NCBI RefSeq assembly: GCF_042678045.1 | Contig: NZ_JBHUDI010000004.1 | Span: 248,001-312,000 of the forward strand | Length of the DNA stretch: 64,000 nucleotides | Reading direction: 5' to 3' | Source of the DNA: Natrinema amylolyticus_A | GTDB lineage: Archaea > Halobacteriota > Halobacteria > Halobacteriales > Natrialbaceae | Part shown: positions 7,594-17,558 of the stretch, piece after piece | Numbering within the stretch: position 1 is the stretch's first letter | How the letters are laid out: every line of letters starts with the position of its first letter | Notes under the pieces: generated by a model | The model's database searches: none | What the model was told of the DNA's origin: nothing | Seen by the model: only the letters and a program-made list of their open reading frames with translations | Translations under genes and position numbers: made by a program

Positions 7594-8382
7594 CTAGTCG
7601 ACCGAGCGGTCCTCGAACGATTGTTCGCGCCAGGTCGTCCAGTCGTAGAGGCGTTCGAGTTCGCCGCCCTGCTGGCGGATCGCCACGGCCGTATTGAAGA
7701 GGAACGCGGCGACGAGCGTCGTCCCGACGAGCCAGATGGCGTCGGCGAGTGCCTCGTAGCCGGACAGGTGGTTCGTCAGCAGATCGACGAACACGACGGC
7801 AGTGACACAGACGATCGCCGGCAGCAGGTGGCGGGTTAGCGCGGCGAAGGTCGTCCCCTCGTGGACGCGGACGGCACGAACGCCGTAGAGCACCGCCCAC
7901 GCGGAGGTAACGACCCAGCCGACCGCGACGACCAGCCGCGTCGCGGAGGTCTCGACCAGGAACGCACCCCACCACGCGGCGACGAACCCGCCGATGACGA
8001 CGTAATCGGCCCACGCGGGCAGCAACGGTGAGCGATCGCCCGCGGCCGGCTGGTCGTAGTACATCGCGCGGATCGACAGCGCGAGAAAGAGAATGAAAAA
8101 GAGGATCGCGCCGTCGACGAACCGGCCGATCCAGGCGGGCTCGAGCAGTATCGAGGCGATGCCGGCGACGGCGTAAACGATCGCCGCGCCGACCGCGACC
8201 AGCAGATACCACTGCTCGGTGGTTGCCTCGACCGCGAGGACCTCACGGATGTAGATGACCGCATAGTAGAGCAAGACGACGGCTGCGACGCCCATCGCGA
8301 GGTACGCGAACAGCCGTCCGATCGCGACCGTCGTGGCCGGATCACTGGCATCGAACGTGATCGACGGGATCGGAGCGAACAT
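7594..8382 (-). CDS. Seven-TM membrane protein of unknown function
   Basis: The 262-residue protein has about seven hydrophobic helices, an acidic-polar C-terminal tail (ERLYDWTTWREQSFEDRSVD) and no recognisable transport or catalytic motif. It lies 118 nt downstream of nirK on the same strand, so read-through or a shared regulon is possible. A role in nitrite or nitric-oxide metabolism is only suggested by position. The start at 8382 gives an N-terminus that leads directly into the first membrane helix. I do not recognise the family. Confidence 0.7.
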   Translation of the reverse strand: MFAPIPSITFDASDPATTVAIGRLFAYLAMGVAAVVLLYYAVIYIREVLAVEATTEQWYLLVAVGAAIVYAVAGIASILLEPAWIGRFVDGAILFFILFLALSIRAMYYDQPAAGDRSPLLPAWADYVVIGGFVAAWWGAFLVETSATRLVVAVGWVVTSAWAVLYGVRAVRVHEGTTFAALTRHLLPAIVCVTAVVFVDLLTNHLSGYEALADAIWLVGTTLVAAFLFNTAVAIRQQGGELERLYDWTTWREQSFEDRSVD

Positions 8383-8500
8383 TATCGAGCGGAACTGGCG
8401 CCCGAACGGGTATAAGCATACGTCCCTGTTTCCGCCGCTCGGGAAGAGATCGGCCGATTGCCAGCGAAAAGAGCGATCACGAGACGGGGTCGATCCCCGT

Positions 8501-9589
8501 TCACGGATCCTCGTCGTAGAGGTCGGGGTTCTCCTCGCCAGCGACGTTGATTCCGGCGAGTGCGCCGCGGCGGGCCGCCCGCGTCAGTGCGTGGTCGACG
8601 ATCTTGACCGGGCCGGGAACGGGGAACTCCATCTCGGCAGCGGTGGTCGTCCCGGGGGCGACCGGCGCGGTCTCGATGTTCTGATCGGGCTCGCTCAGGA
8701 GGTCGCCGTCGCGATAGTAGCGGCTCCAGACGTTCCCGATCGGGTGCAGCGAACTTAGCAGGTTCGGCCCACCGTTGGCGAAGTAGACCCGTGCAGTCTC
8801 GCCGGTTTCGGCTTCCATCGGGCCGACGCCGTCTTCGGTGAAGCCGTAGGCCTGGCCGTTGAAGACGACGTAGGTCGGCTCTTCGTCGAGCATCGCGTCG
8901 AAGTCGAAGCTGTGGTGACCCTCCTCGCCGACCTCGCCGTCGGTGTAGATCTCGTGCTGGCCGAGGTAGTACTCGTTGTCGACCTCGGGGAGGCCGTCCT
9001 CGGGTTCGACGAGGATCGAGCCGAACATACCGGCGCTGATGTGCTGGTCCATGTTCGGGATCGCGCAGTGGTAGATGAACACCCCGGCGTAGTCGGCGGT
9101 GAAGCTGATCTGCATGGGGTCGTCGCCCGGTGCGACCGTGGTCGCCTCGGCTCCGCCGCCGGGCCCGTAGACCGCGTGGAAGTCCATGTTGTGTGCGGCC
9201 ACGTTGAGGTCTTCGGATACCTCGAACGTGAGATTGACCTGATCACCACGGCGGACACGGATCATCGGTCCCGGCACCTGCCCCTCGAAAGTCATGTAGT
9301 CGAACGTGACGCCCGGCTCGATCTCGGCGGTCACCCGCTCGGTTTCGATCGTCACGTCGTGTTCGCGGGGCTCGTTCCAGTCGACCGGTGGCGGTATGTC
9401 CGTCGGATCACGCGCGATCCGGTCGACTTCAGTGTCTTTCGCCGTCGGTCGTCCATCCTCATCCGTCTCCTCGTTGGTTTCACCACTGTTCTGCTGTGCG
9501 TTGCCACCGAGACAGCCAGCCACTGCCACTGCGCCGGTCGCTCCGATCGCCTGCATCGTCTGCCGTCGGTTGAGTTGCGTTTGAGTCAT
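8501..9589 (-). CDS. nirK: Copper-containing nitrite reductase, Tat lipoprotein
   Basis: Reduces nitrite to nitric oxide on the outer face of the membrane. The 362-residue protein starts with a Tat signal (RR at 8-9) and a lipobox VAGC (Cys26), followed by an acidic Ser/Glu-rich linker. Two cupredoxin domains follow. Type 1 copper ligands are His133, Cys175, His183 and Met188 (HNMDFH, YHC, HISAGM). Type 2 ligands are His138, His174 and His282 (LHPIG). The proton-relay Asp is present (Asp136), but the second active-site His found in GDHAL or FNGHVGA of characterised enzymes is not evident here (FNGQAYGFTEDG). An in-frame GTG at 9598 is less likely than ATG 9589. Expected to respond to low oxygen and nitrite; a TTGATCAA palindrome lies upstream at 9619-9626. 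Confidence 0.88.
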   Translation of the reverse strand: MTQTQLNRRQTMQAIGATGAVAVAGCLGGNAQQNSGETNEETDEDGRPTAKDTEVDRIARDPTDIPPPVDWNEPREHDVTIETERVTAEIEPGVTFDYMTFEGQVPGPMIRVRRGDQVNLTFEVSEDLNVAAHNMDFHAVYGPGGGAEATTVAPGDDPMQISFTADYAGVFIYHCAIPNMDQHISAGMFGSILVEPEDGLPEVDNEYYLGQHEIYTDGEVGEEGHHSFDFDAMLDEEPTYVVFNGQAYGFTEDGVGPMEAETGETARVYFANGGPNLLSSLHPIGNVWSRYYRDGDLLSEPDQNIETAPVAPGTTTAAEMEFPVPGPVKIVDHALTRAARRGALAGINVAGEENPDLYDEDP

Positions 9590-9859
9590 TGTCCTCACTT
9601 GGGTGTAGTAGTGGACATTTGATCAACAGTCACGATGTCTCCCACAAGATAGTAATCCATTCGGCGTTACCCCGCATATCGTGGTCAATTAAGTACTCTT
9701 CCGGTCGCCGGAGTCGGAACTTCTCAAGAGCGTCTTGACAGCCGACTCTCCCGAGAACTGCTGCCAGCTGTCGCACCTTCTCAAGGTTCTCGGCGACCCC
9801 GTACGGTTGCTCGTTTGGATCGTTCGGAGGACGTGCGCGCCACGGCCGCTGGTGGTCCG
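9590..9859. other. nirK upstream region
   Basis: The 270 nt between the start of nirK and the 3' end of the coiled-coil gene contain the palindrome TTGATCAA about 30 nt upstream of the nirK start, which could overlap a promoter or operator. They also contain a short plus-strand ArsR-like reading frame annotated separately. No convincing TATA box at the standard distance from ATG 9589 was found, so the promoter may depend on an activator. Confidence 0.35.
9693..9821 (+). pseudogene. Possible remnant of an ArsR-type winged-helix gene
   Basis: In one plus-strand frame (open after TAA 9690-9692) the peptide includes ENCCQLSHLLKVLGDPVRLL, which looks like the first helices of an ArsR/HTH domain (LLKVLGDPxRL pattern). 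After about 40 codons the frame turns into Arg/Ser-rich sequence that overlaps the 3' end of the convergent gene. There is no good start codon (only TTG 9735) and no C-terminal wing. I read it as a possible decayed regulator next to nirK, but the match is short and could be chance. Confidence 0.25.
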
Positions 9860-10354
9860 CTATTCGGTCTCCGACTCGGCCACTGCTTCGAGCATCGTCT
9901 GGCGCTCATCGAAGTACGCCGGTGCATCGACGTCGGACTCGAACTCGACGACACGGATTAGGGCATCCTGTCCATCCTCAGCCTTCGCCGAGAGCTCCTC
10001 TGCGAGGTCCGTGTAGCCAGCCGCGACCTCCTGAAAGGCCCGCATCCGGGCCTGTTTCGCCTCGACGAGGAGTTGCTTCTCCTCGAGTGTTTCCTGTCGC
10101 TGCTCGATCGCCGCGACGTCGACCCCGTTCGTGTCCGGAACCTCCGCGGTCGACGGCGTTTCGGTTCCGGGGACTTCGTCGGGCAGTGCCTCGAGTCGCG
10201 ATCGGAGGTCTGCCATCTCCTGATCGATCTCGTCCAAGAGTTCGTCGGCTTCTTCGCCCAGCTGCTCGACGCGGCCCGAGAGCAAGCCGGCCTGCGTCCG
10301 GCAGTACTCGACGAATTCGTCGACCGCGAGTGTGTCCGCGGCGTCGTCGCTCAT
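9860..10354 (-). CDS. Coiled-coil acidic protein of unknown function
   Basis: The 164-residue, strongly acidic soluble protein is mostly helical. One coiled-coil segment spans about 25-60 (GEEADELLDEIDQEMADLRSR), a Pro/Thr-rich break about 60-80, and a second coiled coil about 85-140 rich in Gln/Glu/Lys. No enzyme motif, signal peptide or membrane segment. I do not recognise a named family. ATG 10354 is used rather than the in-frame GTG six nt upstream. It is divergent from the membrane gene at 10527, with a family B element between them. Confidence 0.75.
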   Translation of the reverse strand: MSDDAADTLAVDEFVEYCRTQAGLLSGRVEQLGEEADELLDEIDQEMADLRSRLEALPDEVPGTETPSTAEVPDTNGVDVAAIEQRQETLEEKQLLVEAKQARMRAFQEVAAGYTDLAEELSAKAEDGQDALIRVVEFESDVDAPAYFDERQTMLEAVAESETE

Positions 10355-10420
10355 AGCCACCCTTGGGACTGCCGGCCGAAGTCACTTTGGTCCGGCCGCG
10401 AGCGCAGGCCATGTCTGTTG

Positions 10421-10499
10421 TACTGTCGGGCGACCAACCTGTATACCGATCGCGGCTCGCGTGCGATCGGCCCGTCAGAGACTGGTATCCGGCAGTATT
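10421..10499. repeat. Family B terminal-inverted-repeat element, copy 2
   Basis: About 79 nt between two divergent genes. The left end TACTGTCGG is mirrored by CCGGCAGTA at the right end, matching the termini of copy 1, and nested inside is a perfect 8-bp stem CCGATCGC...GCGATCGG. The element lies upstream of both flanking genes, so it could affect either promoter. Confidence 0.5.
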
Positions 10500-10526
10500 A
10501 GGACCGGGCTCTCCCGAGTGGTGTGT

Positions 10527-11177
10527 ATGAGAACCCACTACGCGCTTGCAGGAGCGGTCGCACTACTGGCGCTCGTTCCAGCGCCGGCCGCCGCACAGCG
10601 TGGTCTCAGAGACACCCTCGCAAACCCCACAACGCCCGGGGAACTCGCGCTCGCGTTCGGCGTCTACGTCGCCGTCACGCTCGTCGTCGGCGCGATCGTC
10701 CTGACCGTCGACCGCTCGTCCGTGCGGTCGATCGAGACGCGACTCCGCGACGACCCCGTGAGCGCGGGCGTGATCGGGATCGGCGTGCTCGTCGGCGGGT
10801 TCGTCGCGTTCGCCGCCATGGGGGCCGTCGTGGCGCTGCTCGTCGACGCCGGCGCGCCTGCCATACTCGAGGGTGCACCGACAGTCGTGGGGATCGGCGT
10901 CTCGGTCGGGCTGACGGTCGTCAACACGATCGGGATGATCGTGGCCGGCCTGGTCGTGCTCCGCCGGCTCCGTGACGACCCGGCACCGAACCCGTGGCTT
11001 GCGCTCGTCGTCGGAGCACTCGTCGTCCAGCTCCTGTATCTGGTGCCGTTTCTCAATCTCGTCGTCGCCATCTTCGTCGTCGCCCTCGCGACCGGTGCGA
11101 TCGTCGGCCAGTGGTGGCAGGGTCGAACCGCCGAGTCGTCCGATTCAGAGCCGTCCCAGCAGACGGCCGACAGCTGA
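10527..11177 (+). CDS. Secreted or membrane-inserted protein with signal peptide and four to five TMs
   Basis: A 216-residue protein with a clear Sec-type N-terminus (residues 1-23, hydrophobic, ending PAPAAAQ), then hydrophobic segments at roughly 38-58, 80-105, 120-148 and 160-190, and a polar Ser/Glu-rich tail. Gly/Val/Ala-rich helices resemble small haloarchaeal integral membrane proteins. No binding-site residues or known domain are recognised. The start ATG 10527 directly precedes the signal-like sequence; longer frames upstream would bury it. It runs toward uvrA but is separated by 135 nt. Confidence 0.7.
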   Translation: MRTHYALAGAVALLALVPAPAAAQRGLRDTLANPTTPGELALAFGVYVAVTLVVGAIVLTVDRSSVRSIETRLRDDPVSAGVIGIGVLVGGFVAFAAMGAVVALLVDAGAPAILEGAPTVVGIGVSVGLTVVNTIGMIVAGLVVLRRLRDDPAPNPWLALVVGALVVQLLYLVPFLNLVVAIFVVALATGAIVGQWWQGRTAESSDSEPSQQTADS

Positions 11178-11312
11178 CGCCGAATGTTGTGTGGCAACAC
11201 TGGACACGCTATTTGCCTTTCAGACTCGTTAAGTCCGTCCGGCCACTGATACGGATACAATGAATCTGGAACCGCGTCGACAAGAGCAACAGTCCACAAC
11301 CGTGCACGAACG

Positions 11313-14276
<2,964 letters not shown>

Positions 14277-14335
14277 GCGGCCGACCACGACGAAGTCAGA
14301 ACGGCTAACTGCGGTCCCGCCGAACCGTCTGTCAG

Positions 14336-14749
14336 ATGACCGGACTGAAGGCCGTCGTTCGCCGCGGGTTCGCCGGCGGTGGGGCCGCGACGCTGCTGCT
14401 GGCCGGCCTCTTTGCGGTCGGCGGCGGAACTGAGCCGATGACGCTGCTGCTAGCCGGCTGGCTCGCCGTCGTCGGGCTGTCGTTGCTGCTGGCCGGCCGC
14501 CGGGAGCGGCTCACCGTCGGCGGTCGAACCGTCGGCTGGCCCCGCGTTGCCGCGGTCGGTATCTGTGTCCTCGCGGTTGGTTCGGGTGTATTCGGACTCT
14601 CGAGACTGCGCCAGTTCGCTGTCGGGAGCACAACGTGGCTGCTCACCGGCCTCGTGACGCTGTTCGTGCTGGGGTATCTCGCCTGGTTCGCCCTCGAGTG
14701 CTGGCGCGGTGGCTGGCAGCTCGACGATGCGATGTTTGCCGTCGAGTGA
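14336..14749 (+). CDS. Small four-TM membrane protein
   Basis: A 137-residue protein with hydrophobic segments at about 12-30, 36-53, 70-90 and 100-122, a short Arg-rich loop between TM2 and TM3, and an acidic C-terminus. Unknown family. It starts 60 nt after the uvrA stop on the same strand, so it may be cotranscribed, but a functional link to repair is not implied by its sequence. Confidence 0.65.
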   Translation: MTGLKAVVRRGFAGGGAATLLLAGLFAVGGGTEPMTLLLAGWLAVVGLSLLLAGRRERLTVGGRTVGWPRVAAVGICVLAVGSGVFGLSRLRQFAVGSTTWLLTGLVTLFVLGYLAWFALECWRGGWQLDDAMFAVE

Positions 14750-14838
14750 CCGCACGGGGCCGCGACCCCGTTGCCAGAGTCGCCCCGAGACACGTGATCG
14801 GCAGTACAGCCAAGGCCGTTGCCGATCAATCACTACCT

Positions 14839-15183
14839 ATGGCAGATGATGACACCCGAGACGACGAGCCGACGCCGATCGAGGAAAAACGGACGGACTC
14901 GTTCGATCTCGAGTTGTCCGAACGCGTCGAGATCGGTGTGACACGGGGTGAGACGGATCTCGAGATCGGTCCGCCACGTGACTATCCCGATCGGGCCGAT
15001 GTCTCGGTACGTCCGGAATCGACAGAGGGCCACCGCGTAATCGTGAGCATCGACGCGATGGTGGGGGACCACGGGACGGGCCACGCCGATATCGCGTTGA
15101 CGCCAGCGGAAGCTCGCATGTTCCGGGATCAACTCGACGAAACGGTGCGCTGGATGACCGAAGACGAGTCCGACGACAGTTGA
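14839..15183 (+). CDS. Acidic soluble protein of unknown function
   Basis: A 114-residue protein rich in Asp and Glu with no Cys. It has beta-rich central segments (SFDLELSERVEIGVTRGETD, VIVSIDAMVGDHGTGHADIA) and a C-terminal helix (TPAEARMFRDQLDETVRWMT). No known domain recognised. It starts at ATG 14839, 90 nt after the preceding membrane protein gene on the same strand. The acidic composition and codon usage match neighbouring genes, supporting it as real. Confidence 0.7.
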   Translation: MADDDTRDDEPTPIEEKRTDSFDLELSERVEIGVTRGETDLEIGPPRDYPDRADVSVRPESTEGHRVIVSIDAMVGDHGTGHADIALTPAEARMFRDQLDETVRWMTEDESDDS

Positions 15184-15249
15184 GTGCAGCGGCTGGCGGC
15201 ATAGGTCGGCTGTCGACGAAAACAGCGTGGCGATCCGATGCCCGGCGCC

Positions 15250-15657
15250 TTATTCCTCGGGGCTGGGCGACTGTACGTGCGAGATGTAGCCAGCCAGATC
15301 GGACGTCGTGACCATCCCGATCACGCCCTCGTCCTCGTCGACGACGGGGGTGTGGTGAAAGCCGTGTTCGATCATCACGTCTGCCACGTCGCGGATACTC
15401 TCCTGGGCCGTCGTCGTGATGACGTCGGTGGTCATGTACTTCGAGACCGGCGTCTGGTCTTTCGGCTTCTGTTCGGCGACGATCTCGACGAAGTCCGTCG
15501 TCGTCAGGATCCCTTCGAGGTGGTTGTCGTCGTCGACGACCATGACCGACCCGATTCCGTTGTCGAGCATTTCCTGGGCGGCCTCCTCGACGAGTGCATC
15601 CGGCGAGACGGTGTGTAGCGACGTGGACATGACTCGAGCGACGAAAATGTCTTCCAT
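15250..15657 (-). CDS. CBS-pair domain protein
   Basis: A 135-residue cytosolic protein made of two tandem CBS motifs (about 8-60 and 72-128), which fold into one Bateman module that usually binds adenosine nucleotides. Typical segments are visible: SVMVVDDDNHLEGILTTTD in the first repeat and HTPVVDEDEGVIGMVTTSD in the second. As a stand-alone pair its target is unknown; such proteins often sense energy state. ATG 15657 was chosen because the TATA box at 15681-15688 lies about 27 nt upstream, giving a leaderless mRNA, and because the longer upstream frame is Arg-rich. Confidence 0.88.
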   Translation of the reverse strand: MEDIFVARVMSTSLHTVSPDALVEEAAQEMLDNGIGSVMVVDDDNHLEGILTTTDFVEIVAEQKPKDQTPVSKYMTTDVITTTAQESIRDVADVMIEHGFHHTPVVDEDEGVIGMVTTSDLAGYISHVQSPSPEE

Positions 15658-15680
15658 GCTGAACGGTACTGGCTCCCCCT

Positions 15681-15688
15681 TTATAATG
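15681..15688 (-). promoter_or_regulatory. TATA box of the CBS-pair gene
   Basis: TTATAATG on the plus strand (CATTATAA on the coding strand), about 27 nt upstream of ATG 15657, which fits a leaderless promoter and decides the start. Confidence 0.6.
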
Positions 15689-15845
15689 ATTATCGGTGCA
15701 AGAACGGTCGAGTCGAGTTCGGACTGACTACGAAGACGCACGTGGTCCTTACCTTTTCCGTGACGAGACTCGAGACGGGTCGATTCGACTGCTCGCGATC
15801 CCGGTCGGGTGCGGAACATAAGTGTCCAGTCGACGAGATGACAGT

Positions 15846-17495
15846 ATGGACGTCAGCCGCGGAGTCATCGAGCGACTGGTCGACAACGGGATCGATACCG
15901 TGTTCGGGATTCCTGGCACCCAGACGCTGCCGCTGAACGAGGCGATCGAAATGCGTGACGACGTTCGGTTCGTCATGGCCCGCCACGAGACCGCCGTCAC
16001 CCATCAGGCGTGGGGGTACGCGGAAACGAGCGGCCGACTCGCAGCGACGGCCGTCGTTCCCGGTCCGGGCGACATGAACGCCATGAACGGCCTGAAGAAC
16101 GCGTTCAATGACTGTACGCCGCTCGTTCATCTCGCGGTCGAGACCGACCCCGAGATCCGCGGCGGTGATGGCATCCACGAGACGCCGCCGGAGACCTACG
16201 ACACTGTCGTCAAGGAAAACGTCCTCGTCGAACGGCCCGAGAGCACGGCTGCCGTCCTCGAGGAAGCCATCGCGATCGCCGAGACACCACCGAAAGGCCC
16301 GGTCAGAGTCGGGGTTCCGAAGAGTTTCCTGACGATGGACGTCCCGCTCGCGACGCCGGGGACGTACAGCCGCGAGTCTATCGGGGGCGTTGCCGACCGC
16401 GATATCACGGCTGCTGCTGACGTGCTTGCTGCCGCCGAGGAGCCCGTGATCGTCGCCGGTGGCGGCGTCCGCGCTGCCGACGCGAGCGAGGAACTGCGCC
16501 GAATCGCCGATCGTCTCGGTGCACCCGTCGTCACCACCTACAAGGGCAAAGGGGTGCTTCCAGACGGGTCCGGCGGCTCCGTCGCTGGAACGCTCGGGGG
16601 TAGTGCTGCTCCCGAACTGCTCGCGTGTCTTGCGGACGCCGACGCGGCGCTGGCCGTCGGGACTGATTTCGACGCGGTCGCCACTCGAGCCTGGTCGGTC
16701 GACCTTCCGGACGCGCTGGTCCACGTCACGCTCGAGCCCGCCGACCTCGGGACCGGCTACGAGCCGACCATCGGGGTCGTCGCCGACGCCGCCGTGGCGC
16801 TGTCAGCCCTCGAGTCGGCCCTCGACGACCGCGGGGTCGCAGCCGATAACGGCGAAGCCGTCGAGCGCGCGAGTGCGGTTCGAGAGGCGACCAGCGACCG
16901 TCTGGCGGACCTGCGGACAGAGTCGGCACCGCTCACGTCGGTCAGCGCGCTCGAGACCGTCCGCGAAGCGGTGCCACAGGAAGCCATCGTCACCGTCGAC
17001 GCCGGCGGCTTTCGCGTCTGGGGGTTGAACGTCTTCGAGGCGGCGGGCCCGCGATCGTACGTCAATCCGGGCTCGTGGGCGACGATGGGAACCGGCCTGC
17101 CATCGGGTATCGGCGCACAGCTCGCCAACCCCGACGACGACGTGGTCGTGCTCACTGGCGACGGCGGGCTCATGATGTGTGTCCACGAACTTCACACGGC
17201 CGTCACCGAGGACGTGCCGCTGACGGTCGTCGTCTTCGTCAACGAGGACTACGCGATCATCAGCGACGACGCCGACTGCAACTACGACCTCGAGACGGGC
17301 GCGTACGGCTGGGCGGACGCACCGATCGACTTCGTGGCTCTCGCCGACAGCCTCGGACTGCGCGCCGAGCACGCGGTGACGCCCGCTGAGATCCAGTCGC
17401 GGCTCGCAGCCGCGATCGACGCCGACGAACCGGTTGTGCTCGCGGTGCCGACGGACTCCCACGAGCCACAGGCGAGCGACTGGATGCGCGAGTAG
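15846..17495 (+). CDS. Thiamine-diphosphate-dependent enzyme, acetolactate synthase-like
   Basis: A 549-residue member of the pyruvate oxidase/acetolactate synthase/benzoylformate decarboxylase superfamily. The N-terminal PYR domain carries the conserved catalytic Glu (RHETA, Glu48). The central NAD/FAD-like domain spans about 190-320. The C-terminal PP domain has the ThDP signature starting GDGG at 438-441 and the Asn of FVNEDY about 27 residues later. The substrate is uncertain: the acidic GDM/VPGPGDMN context around residue 75 and lack of an adjacent ilvN suggest it is not the canonical biosynthetic acetolactate synthase. Start at ATG 15846 gives MDVSRGVIERLV; a longer frame from 15822 is possible. 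It stands alone, between a CBS protein and the helicase operon. Confidence 0.85.
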   Translation: MDVSRGVIERLVDNGIDTVFGIPGTQTLPLNEAIEMRDDVRFVMARHETAVTHQAWGYAETSGRLAATAVVPGPGDMNAMNGLKNAFNDCTPLVHLAVETDPEIRGGDGIHETPPETYDTVVKENVLVERPESTAAVLEEAIAIAETPPKGPVRVGVPKSFLTMDVPLATPGTYSRESIGGVADRDITAAADVLAAAEEPVIVAGGGVRAADASEELRRIADRLGAPVVTTYKGKGVLPDGSGGSVAGTLGGSAAPELLACLADADAALAVGTDFDAVATRAWSVDLPDALVHVTLEPADLGTGYEPTIGVVADAAVALSALESALDDRGVAADNGEAVERASAVREATSDRLADLRTESAPLTSVSALETVREAVPQEAIVTVDAGGFRVWGLNVFEAAGPRSYVNPGSWATMGTGLPSGIGAQLANPDDDVVVLTGDGGLMMCVHELHTAVTEDVPLTVVVFVNEDYAIISDDADCNYDLETGAYGWADAPIDFVALADSLGLRAEHAVTPAEIQSRLAAAIDADEPVVLAVPTDSHEPQASDWMRE

Positions 17496-17518
17496 CACGG
17501 GACTCGAGTGTACCTACA

Positions 17519-17526
17519 TTTAAATA
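17519..17526 (+). promoter_or_regulatory. TATA box of the helicase-nuclease operon
   Basis: TTTAAATA is centred about 36 nt upstream of ATG 17559, predicting transcription start about 10 nt before the start codon. It is the only obvious promoter for the three overlapping genes that follow. Confidence 0.55.
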
Positions 17527-17558
17527 GGAAATCGAGCATACTCGCTGACGTACGACCG

